From assembly GCF_006864535.1 (NCBI RefSeq), contig NZ_QHLL01000011.1, forward strand, positions 1 to 64,000: a stretch of DNA of 64,000 nt. Reading direction: 5' to 3'. The position numbers and the translations under genes were made by a program. The notes beneath the pieces were generated by a model, which did not search any database, had not been told where the DNA came from, and saw only the letters and a program-made list of their open reading frames with translations. Positions 26,765-35,350 of this stretch are shown in pieces. How positions within the stretch are numbered: position 1 is the first letter of the stretch; each line of letters opens with the position of its first letter. The DNA is from Campylobacter sp. MIT 12-8780. Lineage in GTDB: Bacteria > Campylobacterota > Campylobacteria > Campylobacterales > Campylobacteraceae.

Positions 26765-27925
26765 TTACACCATATAAGTGATTTGATAGAGTTTTAAAAG
26801 TTGAGCATAAAACTCCTCATCTTTTCGCTCTTCAATAATGCCTTGTGTCGCAAAAAGATCATTATACAGCTTTTGCATATGTTTAAAGCGATTTGGAAAA
26901 AGATGAGCTAGGATAATAAAAGAAATTTCACGTCTCATAAACACAGGTGGCGGGATAATACCAAGTCTTAAAAGACTTTTAAGCGAGGCAGAGTTGAATT
27001 TGATATGATGATGAGAGCCGTGCGGGCAGGATTTTATACTCACTGCAACTTTACATTTTTCGCAAAACACAAATTCAGGTAACACAACAACTTCTATACC
27101 ATAATCTTTTGCAAATTCATCAAGCATAGTTCTTGGGATATTATTATCAAAAAACATTCCAAGTCCGGTATGATTTTGCCCGACGACGATTTTAGTGCAA
27201 TTTAAACTCTTTGCGATAATGCCCTCAAGCTTAGGATTTAAGTGTGCGTGAAAGATCGCAATATCCTTTAAAGGAAAGACAAAAACGCGTTCTTTTGGTA
27301 TGTATTGCTGGATAAAGCTTTGCACAAATTTATGTTTAAGCTCAAAATCAAGCCCATTTTCTTCATAAGATTCGATCAAAAACACCACAACTAAATCTGC
27401 TTTGTCTATAGTCCAGCGAAAAATGCGCTCATGTCCTCTGTGTAAAGGATCAAAACTTGAGACTATGGCAGTGATACTTCTCGCATTTAAGGTTTTTTTG
27501 ATATGGAGAAATTCTTGTTTTGATTGTTCTATTTTTGATTCAAAAAGCTCAAATTCTCCACCTATGCAAATTTCGCCCAAATCCTCAAGCGAGCAAGTGT
27601 TTGATGAGAAAATATTATTTAAGCTTTTATCGTTTTTAAATTTGCTTTCAACCTTGATCTGTCCTACGAGCTTTTTTTCACAATACAAATCAAGCACTTG
27701 TCCTATTTGAACTTGCTGAAGTATTTGATCGTTTTTAGCTGAAGAAAAAGTCAATGCGTAAGGGAATTTTTCACCTTTTACTCCACCTGTTTTGATAAGC
27801 TCATCTCTTTCGTTTTCATTCATTAAATGTGTGCAAGAGCCGAGCATTCCGGCTTTAATGAGGCAAAAAATTTCATATTCGCTTTTTGTTAGTACAAGAT
27901 TTTTATTTTTTCTTCGCGAGTCCAT
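26765..27925 (-). CDS. ATP-sulfurylase-like protein
   Basis: This resembles the single-chain (Sat-type) sulfate adenylyltransferase family, 386 residues. An N-terminal PUA-like domain is followed by the nucleotidyltransferase domain, whose HxGH signature is in SSFDPLHRGHERI. A cysteine cluster CEKCKVAV...CPHGSHH fits the zinc site (3 Cys, 1 His) of some bacterial and archaeal enzymes. No APS kinase, APS reductase or sulfate transporter genes are nearby, so whether it activates sulfate is unproved. It overlaps the upstream response-regulator gene by 23 bases. Confidence 0.85.
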   Translation of the reverse strand: MDSRRKNKNLVLTKSEYEIFCLIKAGMLGSCTHLMNENERDELIKTGGVKGEKFPYALTFSSAKNDQILQQVQIGQVLDLYCEKKLVGQIKVESKFKNDKSLNNIFSSNTCSLEDLGEICIGGEFELFESKIEQSKQEFLHIKKTLNARSITAIVSSFDPLHRGHERIFRWTIDKADLVVVFLIESYEENGLDFELKHKFVQSFIQQYIPKERVFVFPLKDIAIFHAHLNPKLEGIIAKSLNCTKIVVGQNHTGLGMFFDNNIPRTMLDEFAKDYGIEVVVLPEFVFCEKCKVAVSIKSCPHGSHHHIKFNSASLKSLLRLGIIPPPVFMRREISFIILAHLFPNRFKHMQKLYNDLFATQGIIEERKDEEFYAQLLKLYQITYMV

Positions 27926-28793
27926 ATTTTTTCCTTTTTTCCCAAAGAGATTTTCTTGAAATGCCTAATCTTTTTGATAAATCAGTATCCGGAAAGGTAT
28001 TTTGATACTGAGTGATGATAAATTTCACATATTCATCTATGGTTAAAATCTCATTATTTGCCAAGCTTTTTTCCCCATCATTAAGATCTATAGTATGAAT
28101 ACTCGTATCAAGATCAAGTTCAGAATTAGTATAAATAATCACTTTTTTATTTTTGCATTCAGCGAGTAATTTTTCTTTTTCATCAGCTTTGAGACTTTGA
28201 AAATTCACTAAAAAGAGCAAATTTTTATCATTGGCGTGTTTCAAAATTTTATCCACGCCACTTACTTCACTTAAATCAATACAAGAAAATTTAAGCTGGT
28301 GTGTTTTAAGGTAGTGAAATACAAAAGCATCAGCATTAACTTGCTTAAAAGTTTTTAAAATCAAAGGCAATTGAAGCTTTTTATAATCAAAACTTTTAAT
28401 TTTTGCTTTCTTTAGGTGCGTTTGGATATACGTTAAAAAGGATTTATTTAAAAGTTGCAAGGCTTTGTATTCTTGATGGTGCTTGATCTTTCGAATCAAC
28501 TCTTCTATCATAAAAGGCTTTTGTATATAATCACTCGCCCCAGCTTTTAAAGGACTTATAACCGTATCTACACTGATATAAGAGATCAGCAACACAATCA
28601 CGCTTTGCTTAAAATGCGTGATTATTTTTTCAAATTCGTCTATATTTGTGGAGAGTAAGATCACATCATAATGTGCATTTGTATCCACTTGTTTTATTTG
28701 AGCGACAATATCACAAATATAACCTATATCACTGAGCTTATTTGAGATACTTTGAGCCAGATAAAGCTCATTTTCAACAATCAAAACTTTCAT
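27903..28793 (-). CDS. Atypical orphan response regulator, HP1021/Cj1608-type
   Basis: The 296-residue protein has a receiver domain (about residues 1-118), a linker, and a C-terminal Fis-like helix-turn-helix (TDLSKRLGISRKSLWEKRKK, about 270-290). The usual phosphoacceptor Asp is absent: the strand reads DVILLSTNID, with Ser at that position, although the IQKP lysine is kept. This matches the atypical regulators HP1021 and Cj1608, which control transcription and bind the chromosomal origin. There is no sensor kinase nearby. The ATG at 28793 overlaps the ispDF stop (ATGA); an upstream TTG in the ispDF end is less likely. Confidence 0.9.
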   Translation of the reverse strand: MKVLIVENELYLAQSISNKLSDIGYICDIVAQIKQVDTNAHYDVILLSTNIDEFEKIITHFKQSVIVLLISYISVDTVISPLKAGASDYIQKPFMIEELIRKIKHHQEYKALQLLNKSFLTYIQTHLKKAKIKSFDYKKLQLPLILKTFKQVNADAFVFHYLKTHQLKFSCIDLSEVSGVDKILKHANDKNLLFLVNFQSLKADEKEKLLAECKNKKVIIYTNSELDLDTSIHTIDLNDGEKSLANNEILTIDEYVKFIITQYQNTFPDTDLSKRLGISRKSLWEKRKKYGLAKKK

Positions 28794-29908
28794 AGTTGCG
28801 TCCAATCAAAATATTTTAAATTCACACTTGCTAAAACGGCGATTCCTTCTTTTCGCCCTACAAAGCCTAGCCCTTCTGTGGTGGTGGCTTTAACATTTAC
28901 TCTAAATTCACTCACGCCCAAGCAAGAGGCGATATTTTTTGCGATTAAAGCCTTAAACTCGCCAAGTTTTGGAGCTTGAGCGATGACGCTAATATCAGCA
29001 TTTACAAGCTCAAAGCCGTATTGTTTCACAAGAGTATAAACCTTACTTAAAAGTTGCATAGAATCAGCATTTTTATACGCCTCATCTGTATCTGGAAAAT
29101 GTTCTCCTATATCGCCTAAACTCGCTGCTCCAAGCAAAGCATCTGTTAAAGCATGAGCGACAGCATCGCCGTCTGAATGTGCCTTTAAGCCCATACTCTC
29201 ATGCACTTTTATCCCACCTAAGATCAAAGCCCTATTTTCGCCAAATTCATGCACATCAAAGCCATTTCCACTAAAGACTTCAGCACTAGGCGCAGGGAGC
29301 TTAAAGCTAGCTAAATCCTCTTTATAGGTTAGCTTTCTTGCCCTTTCATCACCCCCAACAAACCAAACCTTAGCGCCCACAGCACTCATCGCTGTGCTAT
29401 CATCACTAAAATCGGCGTTTAAATTTAAAGCCTTTTGAAGCAAACTTGTGCGTGAGAGTTGTGGGGTTTGGATGAGTTTGATCTTTTCTCTTTGCAAAGC
29501 CTCATCGTTTGCATACAAGGCTGTATCAGCCACCTTTAAAGCAGGTGTGATACAATCAGCATGCAAAGCATTTTCAACAAGCCTTAAAAAAAGGCTATGT
29601 GGGATATCAACCCTTGCGACATCACTAACCATAACCCAAGGTGTTTGCACCTTTTCAAGTGCATTTTTTAAAGACTGCGCTCTTGTTGCTCCACCTTGAA
29701 CAAAGTCATAATGAGGAGCAAATTTTTTCATATAAGAAATATTACCAGAAGTAACAATTATATTCTTAAAAGTATAAAAAGAACTGAGTCTTTTTGTCGC
29801 ATACAGCCACAAAGGATCACTTTTTATGCGTAAAAACTGCTTTTTTGTAGGGAGGTTAAACCTCGTAGAATCTCCAGCAGCAAGCATTATCAAAGAAAGT
29901 TCTAACAC
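28790..29908 (-). CDS. ispDF: IspDF, bifunctional isoprenoid (MEP pathway) enzyme
   Basis: A fusion of IspD (MEP cytidylyltransferase, about residues 1-205) and IspF (MECDP synthase, about 210-372), as is normal in Campylobacter. The IspD part has SLIMLAAGDSTRF and KKQFLRI; the IspF part has GNGFDVHEFGENRALILGG, the metal-binding DVH motif, and AHSDGDAVAHALTDALLGAA. It makes cyclic diphosphate intermediates for isoprenoids. The start is GTG, with AAGGATAAA before it. It heads an operon with the response regulator, the ATP-sulfurylase-like gene and pgpA. Confidence 0.96.
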   Translation of the reverse strand: MLELSLIMLAAGDSTRFNLPTKKQFLRIKSDPLWLYATKRLSSFYTFKNIIVTSGNISYMKKFAPHYDFVQGGATRAQSLKNALEKVQTPWVMVSDVARVDIPHSLFLRLVENALHADCITPALKVADTALYANDEALQREKIKLIQTPQLSRTSLLQKALNLNADFSDDSTAMSAVGAKVWFVGGDERARKLTYKEDLASFKLPAPSAEVFSGNGFDVHEFGENRALILGGIKVHESMGLKAHSDGDAVAHALTDALLGAASLGDIGEHFPDTDEAYKNADSMQLLSKVYTLVKQYGFELVNADISVIAQAPKLGEFKALIAKNIASCLGVSEFRVNVKATTTEGLGFVGRKEGIAVLASVNLKYFDWTQL

Positions 29909-29941
29909 ACTTTATCCTTGAAGAAATTTTTATGTTACTAT

Positions 29942-29947
29942 ATTATA
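29942..29947 (-). promoter_or_regulatory. -10 box of the ispDF operon
   Basis: The minus strand reads GTGTATAATATAG, an extended -10, 34 bases before the ispDF GTG start. Confidence 0.6.
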
Positions 29948-30013
29948 CACTATTACAAAGCTAAATTTTATTTTTTTTGAGTAAAATTTCAAATGTAAAA
30001 TGAGGAGAAAAAA

Positions 30014-31120
30014 ATGGTAGAAAAGATTAAAGAAAAACTCAAAAGCGTGAAATATCCGGGTTTTTCTAAGGATATTTTAGCGTTTAATTGTGTGAAAAAA
30101 ATCGACTATGAAGATGGTATCTTAAACCTTGTAGTAGAAATTTTTTCAGCCAATGAAGACTTTGTCAAAGAACTTGATACAAATATCAAAGCCGCTTTAA
30201 AAGACTTAAATTTAAAAGAGCTTAAGCTTGAGATCAAGCACCCAGCACCACCTAAAGAGAAGTCAAACACCCAAAGTGGCAAAAACATAGCCCCACAAAT
30301 TCAAAATTTCGTGATGATTTCAAGCGGAAAAGGTGGAGTTGGCAAATCAACCACAACTTTAAATTTAGCCATTAATCTAGCCAAAATGGGTAAAAAAGTA
30401 GGCTTGCTTGATCTTGATATCTATGGTCCAAATATCCCTAGAATGATGGGGCAAGATGACGCGAAAGTCGAGCTTGTTGGCAATAAAATCAAGCCTATAC
30501 TTGCTTATGGGGTAGAAATGATGAGTATGGGCGTGCTTGTTGCTAAGGAACAAGGGCTTATCTGGCGTGGAGCGATGATTATGAAAGCAGTTGAACAGCT
30601 TTTAACTGATGTGCTTTGGGGCGAGCTTGATGTGCTTTTATTTGATATGCCACCCGGAACCGGTGATGCACAAATCAGCCTCGCTCAAAGCGTGCCTGTT
30701 AGCGCTGGAATTTGTGTTTCTACCCCTCAGCTTGTCTCGATTGATGATAGTAAAAGAACCTTAGATATGTTTGAAAAACTTCACATTCCAATCGCTGGTA
30801 TCATCGAAAATATGAGTGGCTTTTTATGCCCTGATAATGGCAAAATCTATGAAATTTTTGGCAAAGGAGGCACACAAGCACTTGCTAAAGAACACAATTG
30901 TGAAGTTTTAGCTCAAATTCCGCTTGAAATGAGCGTAAGAGAAGGCGGAGATAGTGGCAAACCAGTAAGCTTTTATCAAAGCGATAGTTTAAGCGCAAAG
31001 CGTTACGATGAAGCAGCTCACAAGCTTTGGGACTTTTTAGAAAAGGTGCAAAAAGAAGGCTTAGCAGATAATACTGCCGTGCAACCTGTGCCAAATGCAG
31101 CACCAGCGTGCTCACAATAA
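30014..31120 (+). CDS. mrp: Mrp/ApbC-type Fe-S cluster carrier ATPase
   Basis: This P-loop ATPase (368 residues) delivers Fe-S clusters to apoproteins. An N-terminal MIP18/DUF59-like domain (about residues 1-85) precedes the ATPase domain with SSGKGGVGKSTTTLNLA near residue 108 and switch I DLDIYGPNIP. The usual CxxC cluster motif after ENMS is here FLCPDNG, so only one cysteine is present at that place, with another near the C-terminus (APACSQ). A GAGGAG site precedes the ATG. It is followed after 21 bases by dapD. Confidence 0.93.
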   Translation: MVEKIKEKLKSVKYPGFSKDILAFNCVKKIDYEDGILNLVVEIFSANEDFVKELDTNIKAALKDLNLKELKLEIKHPAPPKEKSNTQSGKNIAPQIQNFVMISSGKGGVGKSTTTLNLAINLAKMGKKVGLLDLDIYGPNIPRMMGQDDAKVELVGNKIKPILAYGVEMMSMGVLVAKEQGLIWRGAMIMKAVEQLLTDVLWGELDVLLFDMPPGTGDAQISLAQSVPVSAGICVSTPQLVSIDDSKRTLDMFEKLHIPIAGIIENMSGFLCPDNGKIYEIFGKGGTQALAKEHNCEVLAQIPLEMSVREGGDSGKPVSFYQSDSLSAKRYDEAAHKLWDFLEKVQKEGLADNTAVQPVPNAAPACSQ

Positions 31121-31141
31121 ATTTTTAAAAAAGGAAAAATT

Positions 31142-32305
31142 ATGGATATCAAAACAAAAGAAGATTTTTTACAATTCGTAAAACAAATCGAACAAAAAAA
31201 AGCTTATAAAAAGCCTATAGCCTTTGGTATAGCCGTGCTTGATAAAGGACAGCTTAATACTGAAAAAACCTTGCAAGCTCGCTTTGCACATATAAATTTT
31301 GAGCAAAATTATGGCTCAGCTGCGATTTTACTTGAAAGCTTTATGCAAAAAGGACAAGAAATAGACTTTAACTCAAGTGAATTTGTAGGCGTGCTTGAGG
31401 AAAAGGATATTGACTTTGCTCTAGCTTGCTTTGAACCTTTTAAAGATGAAGAAGGGCATTTAAATATCGATGTGCTTAAAGCTGCAAAAAAACATTTCAA
31501 ACCCAACGAGTTTGCCTTTGTGTGCTTGTTTGAGGATAAAGAGCCTCGCAGTGTTGAAAGTGTGTATTTAAAGCTTTATTTGCTTTCAGGCAAAAAAGCC
31601 CCTTTAAGAAGCTTGAATTTAAACGGAGCTTTTGGACTTTTAGCTAATGTGGCGTGGAGTAATGATAAGCCTATAGAGCTTGAGTATTTGCGTAAAAATG
31701 AACTTGAGTTGAAATTTAGTAAAACGTATCCAAAGATCGATTTTGTAGATAAATTCCCAAGATTTTTAGCTCATATTATCCCAGAAGATAACACTAGAGT
31801 ACTTGACACAGCCAAAGTGCGAATGGGAGCGGCTTTAGCAGCTGGCACAACTATCATGCCAGGAGCTGCTTATGTGAATTTTAACGCTGGCACCACAGGA
31901 GCGTGCATGGTTGAAGGACGCGTTAGCTCAAGCGTAGTTGTGGGCGAAGGCTCTGATGTGGGCGGTGGAGCGTCTATCTTAGGCGTGCTAAGTGGCACAA
32001 GTGGCAATGCTATCAGCGTAGGAAAGGCATGCTTACTTGGAGCAAACTCAGTTACAGGCATACCTTTGGGGGATAATTGTATAGTCGATGCTGGCATAGC
32101 CGTGCTTGAAGGCACAAAAATCGCCCTAAAAGATAAAGATGAACTTGCCAAACTCAACCCAAATTTTAGCTTTGACAAAGAACTTTACAAAGGCTCAGAA
32201 CTAGCCAATCTTAACGGGCTTCATTTTAGAATGAACTCTCAAACAGGACAAATCGTAGTCGCTTTAAACAAAAAAGCTGTAAAGCTCAATGAAGCCTTGC
32301 ACTGA
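31142..32305 (+). CDS. dapD: DapD, tetrahydrodipicolinate N-succinyltransferase
   Basis: This lysine and diaminopimelate pathway enzyme uses succinyl-CoA. The 387 residues match the long epsilonproteobacterial form, with an N-terminal domain of about 220 residues before the left-handed beta-helix. The hexapeptide-like region is seen from VRMGAALAAGTTIMPGAAYV through VEGRVSSSVVVGEGSDVGGGA to GLGANS-like turns (LLGANSVTGIPLG). It shares a transcript with mrp (21-base gap, AAAAAGGAAA site). Confidence 0.94.
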   Translation: MDIKTKEDFLQFVKQIEQKKAYKKPIAFGIAVLDKGQLNTEKTLQARFAHINFEQNYGSAAILLESFMQKGQEIDFNSSEFVGVLEEKDIDFALACFEPFKDEEGHLNIDVLKAAKKHFKPNEFAFVCLFEDKEPRSVESVYLKLYLLSGKKAPLRSLNLNGAFGLLANVAWSNDKPIELEYLRKNELELKFSKTYPKIDFVDKFPRFLAHIIPEDNTRVLDTAKVRMGAALAAGTTIMPGAAYVNFNAGTTGACMVEGRVSSSVVVGEGSDVGGGASILGVLSGTSGNAISVGKACLLGANSVTGIPLGDNCIVDAGIAVLEGTKIALKDKDELAKLNPNFSFDKELYKGSELANLNGLHFRMNSQTGQIVVALNKKAVKLNEALH

Positions 32306-32445
32306 AATTAAAAAATTCAAAGGTGGTTTTTGCTACCTTTGAAGCTGAGATTTATCATAAAAATCAGCATTTTAATATAAAACATCTGCTTAAAATCGCC
32401 AGAATTTTAGAAGTTGATATACAAGAATTTTTTGAAGGAGTGTAA
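32306..32445 (+). pseudogene. C-terminal remnant of an XRE-family regulator
   Basis: A frame without an ATG start runs from within the dapD end to a stop at 32443-32445. Its last part reads HFNIKHLLKIARILEVDIQEFF, the usual C-terminal helix of XRE-type helix-turn-helix proteins (compare HFNIKHLLKIAKVLEVDIKEFF, recalled from the family). The DNA-binding helices are missing, there is no ribosome-binding site, and the fragment abuts dapD directly. I read it as the tail of a regulator gene deleted or fused during rearrangement. Confidence 0.6.
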
Positions 32446-32468
32446 GATAAGATCAAAAAAATATAAAC

Positions 32469-32504
32469 AAAAAATTTAAGCTCTACACAAGTAAAGCTTA
32501 AATT
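32469..32504 (-). terminator. Terminator of the cyd operon
   Basis: Perfect 10-bp arms AATTTAAGCT and AGCTTAAATT with a 12-base loop. On the minus strand the stem is followed by TTTTGTTTAT. It lies 59 bases beyond the stop of the last cyd-operon gene (32563). Confidence 0.6.
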
Positions 32505-32544
32505 GCATAAATCAATCAAATATCAAATCAAGCCCTAAGTCAAA

Positions 32545-32577
32545 GCTTGAAAATAGATATTTTCAAGCCTCTTTTTT
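32545..32577 (+). terminator. Terminator for mrp-dapD
   Basis: Perfect 11-bp arms GCTTGAAAATA and TATTTTCAAGC with a 2-base centre are followed by CTCTTTTTTG on the plus strand. It is the first U-tract hairpin after dapD. Its right arm overlaps the stop codon of the minus-strand small ORF. Confidence 0.5.
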
Positions 32578-32691
32578 GTTTTCAAGCTTTTCAAGCTTTT
32601 CCATTTTATCTAGTTGATTTAAATTGAGCCTTATGAATTTATAACTTAGATATATCACAAGGGGCCAAGCTAGTAAAAATAAGCCTTCCAT
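32563..32691 (-). CDS. Small membrane protein at the end of the cyd operon, CydX-like
   Basis: A 42-residue ORF starts 11 bases after the cydB stop, with AAAGGA six bases before the ATG. It encodes one transmembrane helix (MEGLFLLAWPLVIYLSYKF) followed by a charged tail ending KLEKLENKKEA. Size, membrane topology, position and ribosome-binding site all fit the CydX/CydS/CydH type of small subunit that stabilises bd-type oxidases, although the sequence is not like E. coli CydX (MWYFAWILG...). Function is inferred from position. Confidence 0.75.
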   Translation of the reverse strand: MEGLFLLAWPLVIYLSYKFIRLNLNQLDKMEKLEKLENKKEA

Positions 32692-32702
32692 AATTTTTCC
32701 TT

Positions 32703-33830
32703 TCAATACGTATGATGATCGTTTGCTATTTCTTCTTTTGTGATTTTCACCCTATCCATAGCGCGCCACACATAAAAGATATAAGCTAAAACAAAAGGCA
32801 CAAGCAAAGACACATAAGCCATAACGCTAAGTGTATAATAACTTGAGCTTGCATTTTTAATGCTTAATGAGCTTTGAAGCTCGCTTAAGGACGGATAAAA
32901 GGCATTTTGCACTCCAAGACTGGCTAAAAGCGCAAAGACAACTAAAACCACGCCTATACCTAAATTCCACACCCCACATCTTGCTTTGATAAAGATATTA
33001 AGCCAAAGTCCAAGCACGACAAAAACAAGTCCTACTAAAAATAACACCGCAAAAAGCCCATAACATGAGATAAAGCTTAAAAAATACCCAAAAGGCTTCA
33101 TCACAATCTCATTATTTTCAGCCATAAAAAAAGCATCTTTAGTAAAAATCCAGCCCAAAAAAGCCACAAAAAAAAGCAAAAAAGGCAGAGCATTCACAAG
33201 CACAGCCTTACTTGCTCTAAGTTTTAACTCTTCATCTAAGATATTATTCATAAAATAACTTGCCCCTAAAACCCTGCTTAAAAATACCAAAGCTAAAGCT
33301 AAGAGATAATTATAAGGATTTAAAAGCAATTCAAGTCCTCTAAAAGGGCTTTGCCACTGCACGAAATTATGTTCATTTAAGCTAAAATGTGAGCCACTAT
33401 AAAAACTAGAAAGGGCTATGCCTATGAGGAAAACGCCTAAAAAGCCATTGATTTTAAGGAAAATTTCATAAGTTTTTGAGCCATAGACATTGCCTTCTTT
33501 TTTGCGGTATTCGTAACTTACAGCTTGCAAAATAAAGCAAAACAAAATCGCCAGCCAAGCCCAATACGCCCCACCAAAACTCGTGCTATAAAAAAGCGGA
33601 AAAGCTGCAAAACAAGCCCCACCAAACATGACTAAGGTAGTAAAACCAAGCTCCCATTTACGCCCCAAAGAATTCACAAGCATACTTTTTTCAAGTTCAT
33701 TTTTGCTAAGGCTGTCTATCAAAGTTTGCCCACCTTGCACAAAAAACATAAACACCAAAAGCCCACCAAGCAAGCTTACTATAAGCCACCAATACATCTG
33801 AAGTCCGCTAAGTTCTAAGCCAAAAAACAT
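32703..33830 (-). CDS. cydB: CydB/CioB, bd-type quinol oxidase subunit II
   Basis: This integral membrane subunit (375 residues, about eight or nine helices) starts MFFGLELSGLQMYWWLIVSLLGGLLVFMFFVQGGQTL, matching CydB (quoted ends only: MFFGLELSGL and FMFFVQGGQT). It pairs with CydA to reduce O2 to water with menaquinol. In C. jejuni this pair is the cyanide-insensitive oxidase (CioAB) without canonical heme d. The ATG directly follows the cydA TAA stop. Confidence 0.94.
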   Translation of the reverse strand: MFFGLELSGLQMYWWLIVSLLGGLLVFMFFVQGGQTLIDSLSKNELEKSMLVNSLGRKWELGFTTLVMFGGACFAAFPLFYSTSFGGAYWAWLAILFCFILQAVSYEYRKKEGNVYGSKTYEIFLKINGFLGVFLIGIALSSFYSGSHFSLNEHNFVQWQSPFRGLELLLNPYNYLLALALVFLSRVLGASYFMNNILDEELKLRASKAVLVNALPFLLFFVAFLGWIFTKDAFFMAENNEIVMKPFGYFLSFISCYGLFAVLFLVGLVFVVLGLWLNIFIKARCGVWNLGIGVVLVVFALLASLGVQNAFYPSLSELQSSLSIKNASSSYYTLSVMAYVSLLVPFVLAYIFYVWRAMDRVKITKEEIANDHHTY

Positions 33831-35348
33831 TTAAAACCCCTTTTTGATATAAGTAAGCATGATTTTAAGTTCAGCCACAAGCAAGGCTGTGAAAAGCACA
33901 GCAAAAAGCCAAAATGAAATTTGTACATTTACAGCGCCCAAATTTGTAGCCGCAACACCAACTGGCATGAGATCTTGTATAGCCCAAGGCTGACGTCCTA
34001 CCTCAGCAACTATCCAGCCAGCCTCAGCTGCGACAAAACCAAGCGGAACAAAAAACACGCAAACCCATAAAATCTTGCGGAATTTTTCTATATTATTTGC
34101 CATTGAAAGATAAAGCACTACGATAAAAAGCAAGAAAAATAAGCTTCCTAAAGCTACCATTAAGTGAAAGCTATAAAAGGTAAGTGCCACAGGAGGCACA
34201 AGTTCTTTAGCATCATCAAAATAGCCATAGCCAAAGTCTTTAAAATTCTTTTCTAAAATGCTTCTATGCTCACTCATAGCCTTAGTATCGTTATTTTCTT
34301 TAGCAAGCTGATAATTTTTAAGAGCATTTAAAGCAAGTTTGCCATTGTCAATTCGCTCTTGCATAGGCACCACGCCTTTTTCACTATTGCCATAAACTAA
34401 GTCTTCAATACCCGGCACAAAAGAATTTGGATCACGATTTCCTAAGATGGAAAGCGCATAAGGAATTTCTAAGCCAAACAAAAAGACATTTTCATTATCG
34501 CCCAATGTTTTGTTTGGATTTAAAATCCCAAAAGGCACAAGCCCAGCTCTGTGCTCGCCCTTATAAATACCTTCCATAGCCGCAAGCTTCATAGGCTGAG
34601 TTTGAGTTACCCTATACGCACTCTCATCGCCACTAAAAAATAAAAATATAGAACACACAAAACCAAAGCTAGCCCCTACTACAAGGCTTTTTTTAGCCTC
34701 GCTTATAAAACGTTTTTTAAGCAAAAACCACGCAGAAACACCCATAACAAACAAAGCAGCTATAACAAAACCACTGCCTATAGTGTGTAAAAACTTAGCT
34801 ATAGCAACTGGACTTAAAGCCACTTCAAAGAAATTTTGCATTTCATTTCTTGCTGTATCTGGATTAAAAGCCATGCCTACAGGGTATTGCATCCAACCAT
34901 TTGCCACAAGTATCCAAAAGGCTGATAAATTTGAACCTATAGCCACACACCAAGTAGAAAGCAAGTGAAAGCCCTTTGAAACCTTGTTCCAGCCAAAAAA
35001 CATCACCGCAAAAAAAGTCGCCTCTAAGAAAAACGCCATTATGCCCTCAACTGCCAAAGGCGCACCAAAAATATCACCCACAAACCAGCTATAATTTGCC
35101 CAGTTCGTGCCAAACTCAAACTCCATAATAATGCCAGTAGCCACGCCTATAGCAAAATTTATGGCAAATAAAGCCATCCAAAATTGAGTGATTTTTTTCC
35201 ATTTTTCATCACTCGTTTTAACATAAATAGTCTCCATAATCGCTAAAATAAAGCTTAGCCCCAAAGTCAAAGGCACAAAGATGAAATGATATAAAGCAGT
35301 AAGAGCAAACTGAGCCCTACTCCAATCCACACTTGATAATTCAGCCAT
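33831..35348 (-). CDS. cydA: CydA/CioA, bd-type quinol oxidase subunit I
   Basis: Heme-carrying subunit I has 505 residues. RAQFALTALYHFIFVPLTLG holds the conserved axial histidine, and VATGIIMEFEFGTNW and the C-terminal GRQPW motif are family signatures. The Q-loop between helices 6 and 7 is of the short kind, fitting the CIO group. I chose the ATG at 35348, which has GAGGAG upstream and lies two bases after the DUF4492 stop; an overlapping GTG at 35351 is less likely. It provides low-oxygen or alternative respiration. Confidence 0.95.
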   Translation of the reverse strand: MAELSSVDWSRAQFALTALYHFIFVPLTLGLSFILAIMETIYVKTSDEKWKKITQFWMALFAINFAIGVATGIIMEFEFGTNWANYSWFVGDIFGAPLAVEGIMAFFLEATFFAVMFFGWNKVSKGFHLLSTWCVAIGSNLSAFWILVANGWMQYPVGMAFNPDTARNEMQNFFEVALSPVAIAKFLHTIGSGFVIAALFVMGVSAWFLLKKRFISEAKKSLVVGASFGFVCSIFLFFSGDESAYRVTQTQPMKLAAMEGIYKGEHRAGLVPFGILNPNKTLGDNENVFLFGLEIPYALSILGNRDPNSFVPGIEDLVYGNSEKGVVPMQERIDNGKLALNALKNYQLAKENNDTKAMSEHRSILEKNFKDFGYGYFDDAKELVPPVALTFYSFHLMVALGSLFFLLFIVVLYLSMANNIEKFRKILWVCVFFVPLGFVAAEAGWIVAEVGRQPWAIQDLMPVGVAATNLGAVNVQISFWLFAVLFTALLVAELKIMLTYIKKGF

Positions 35349-35350
35349 CA

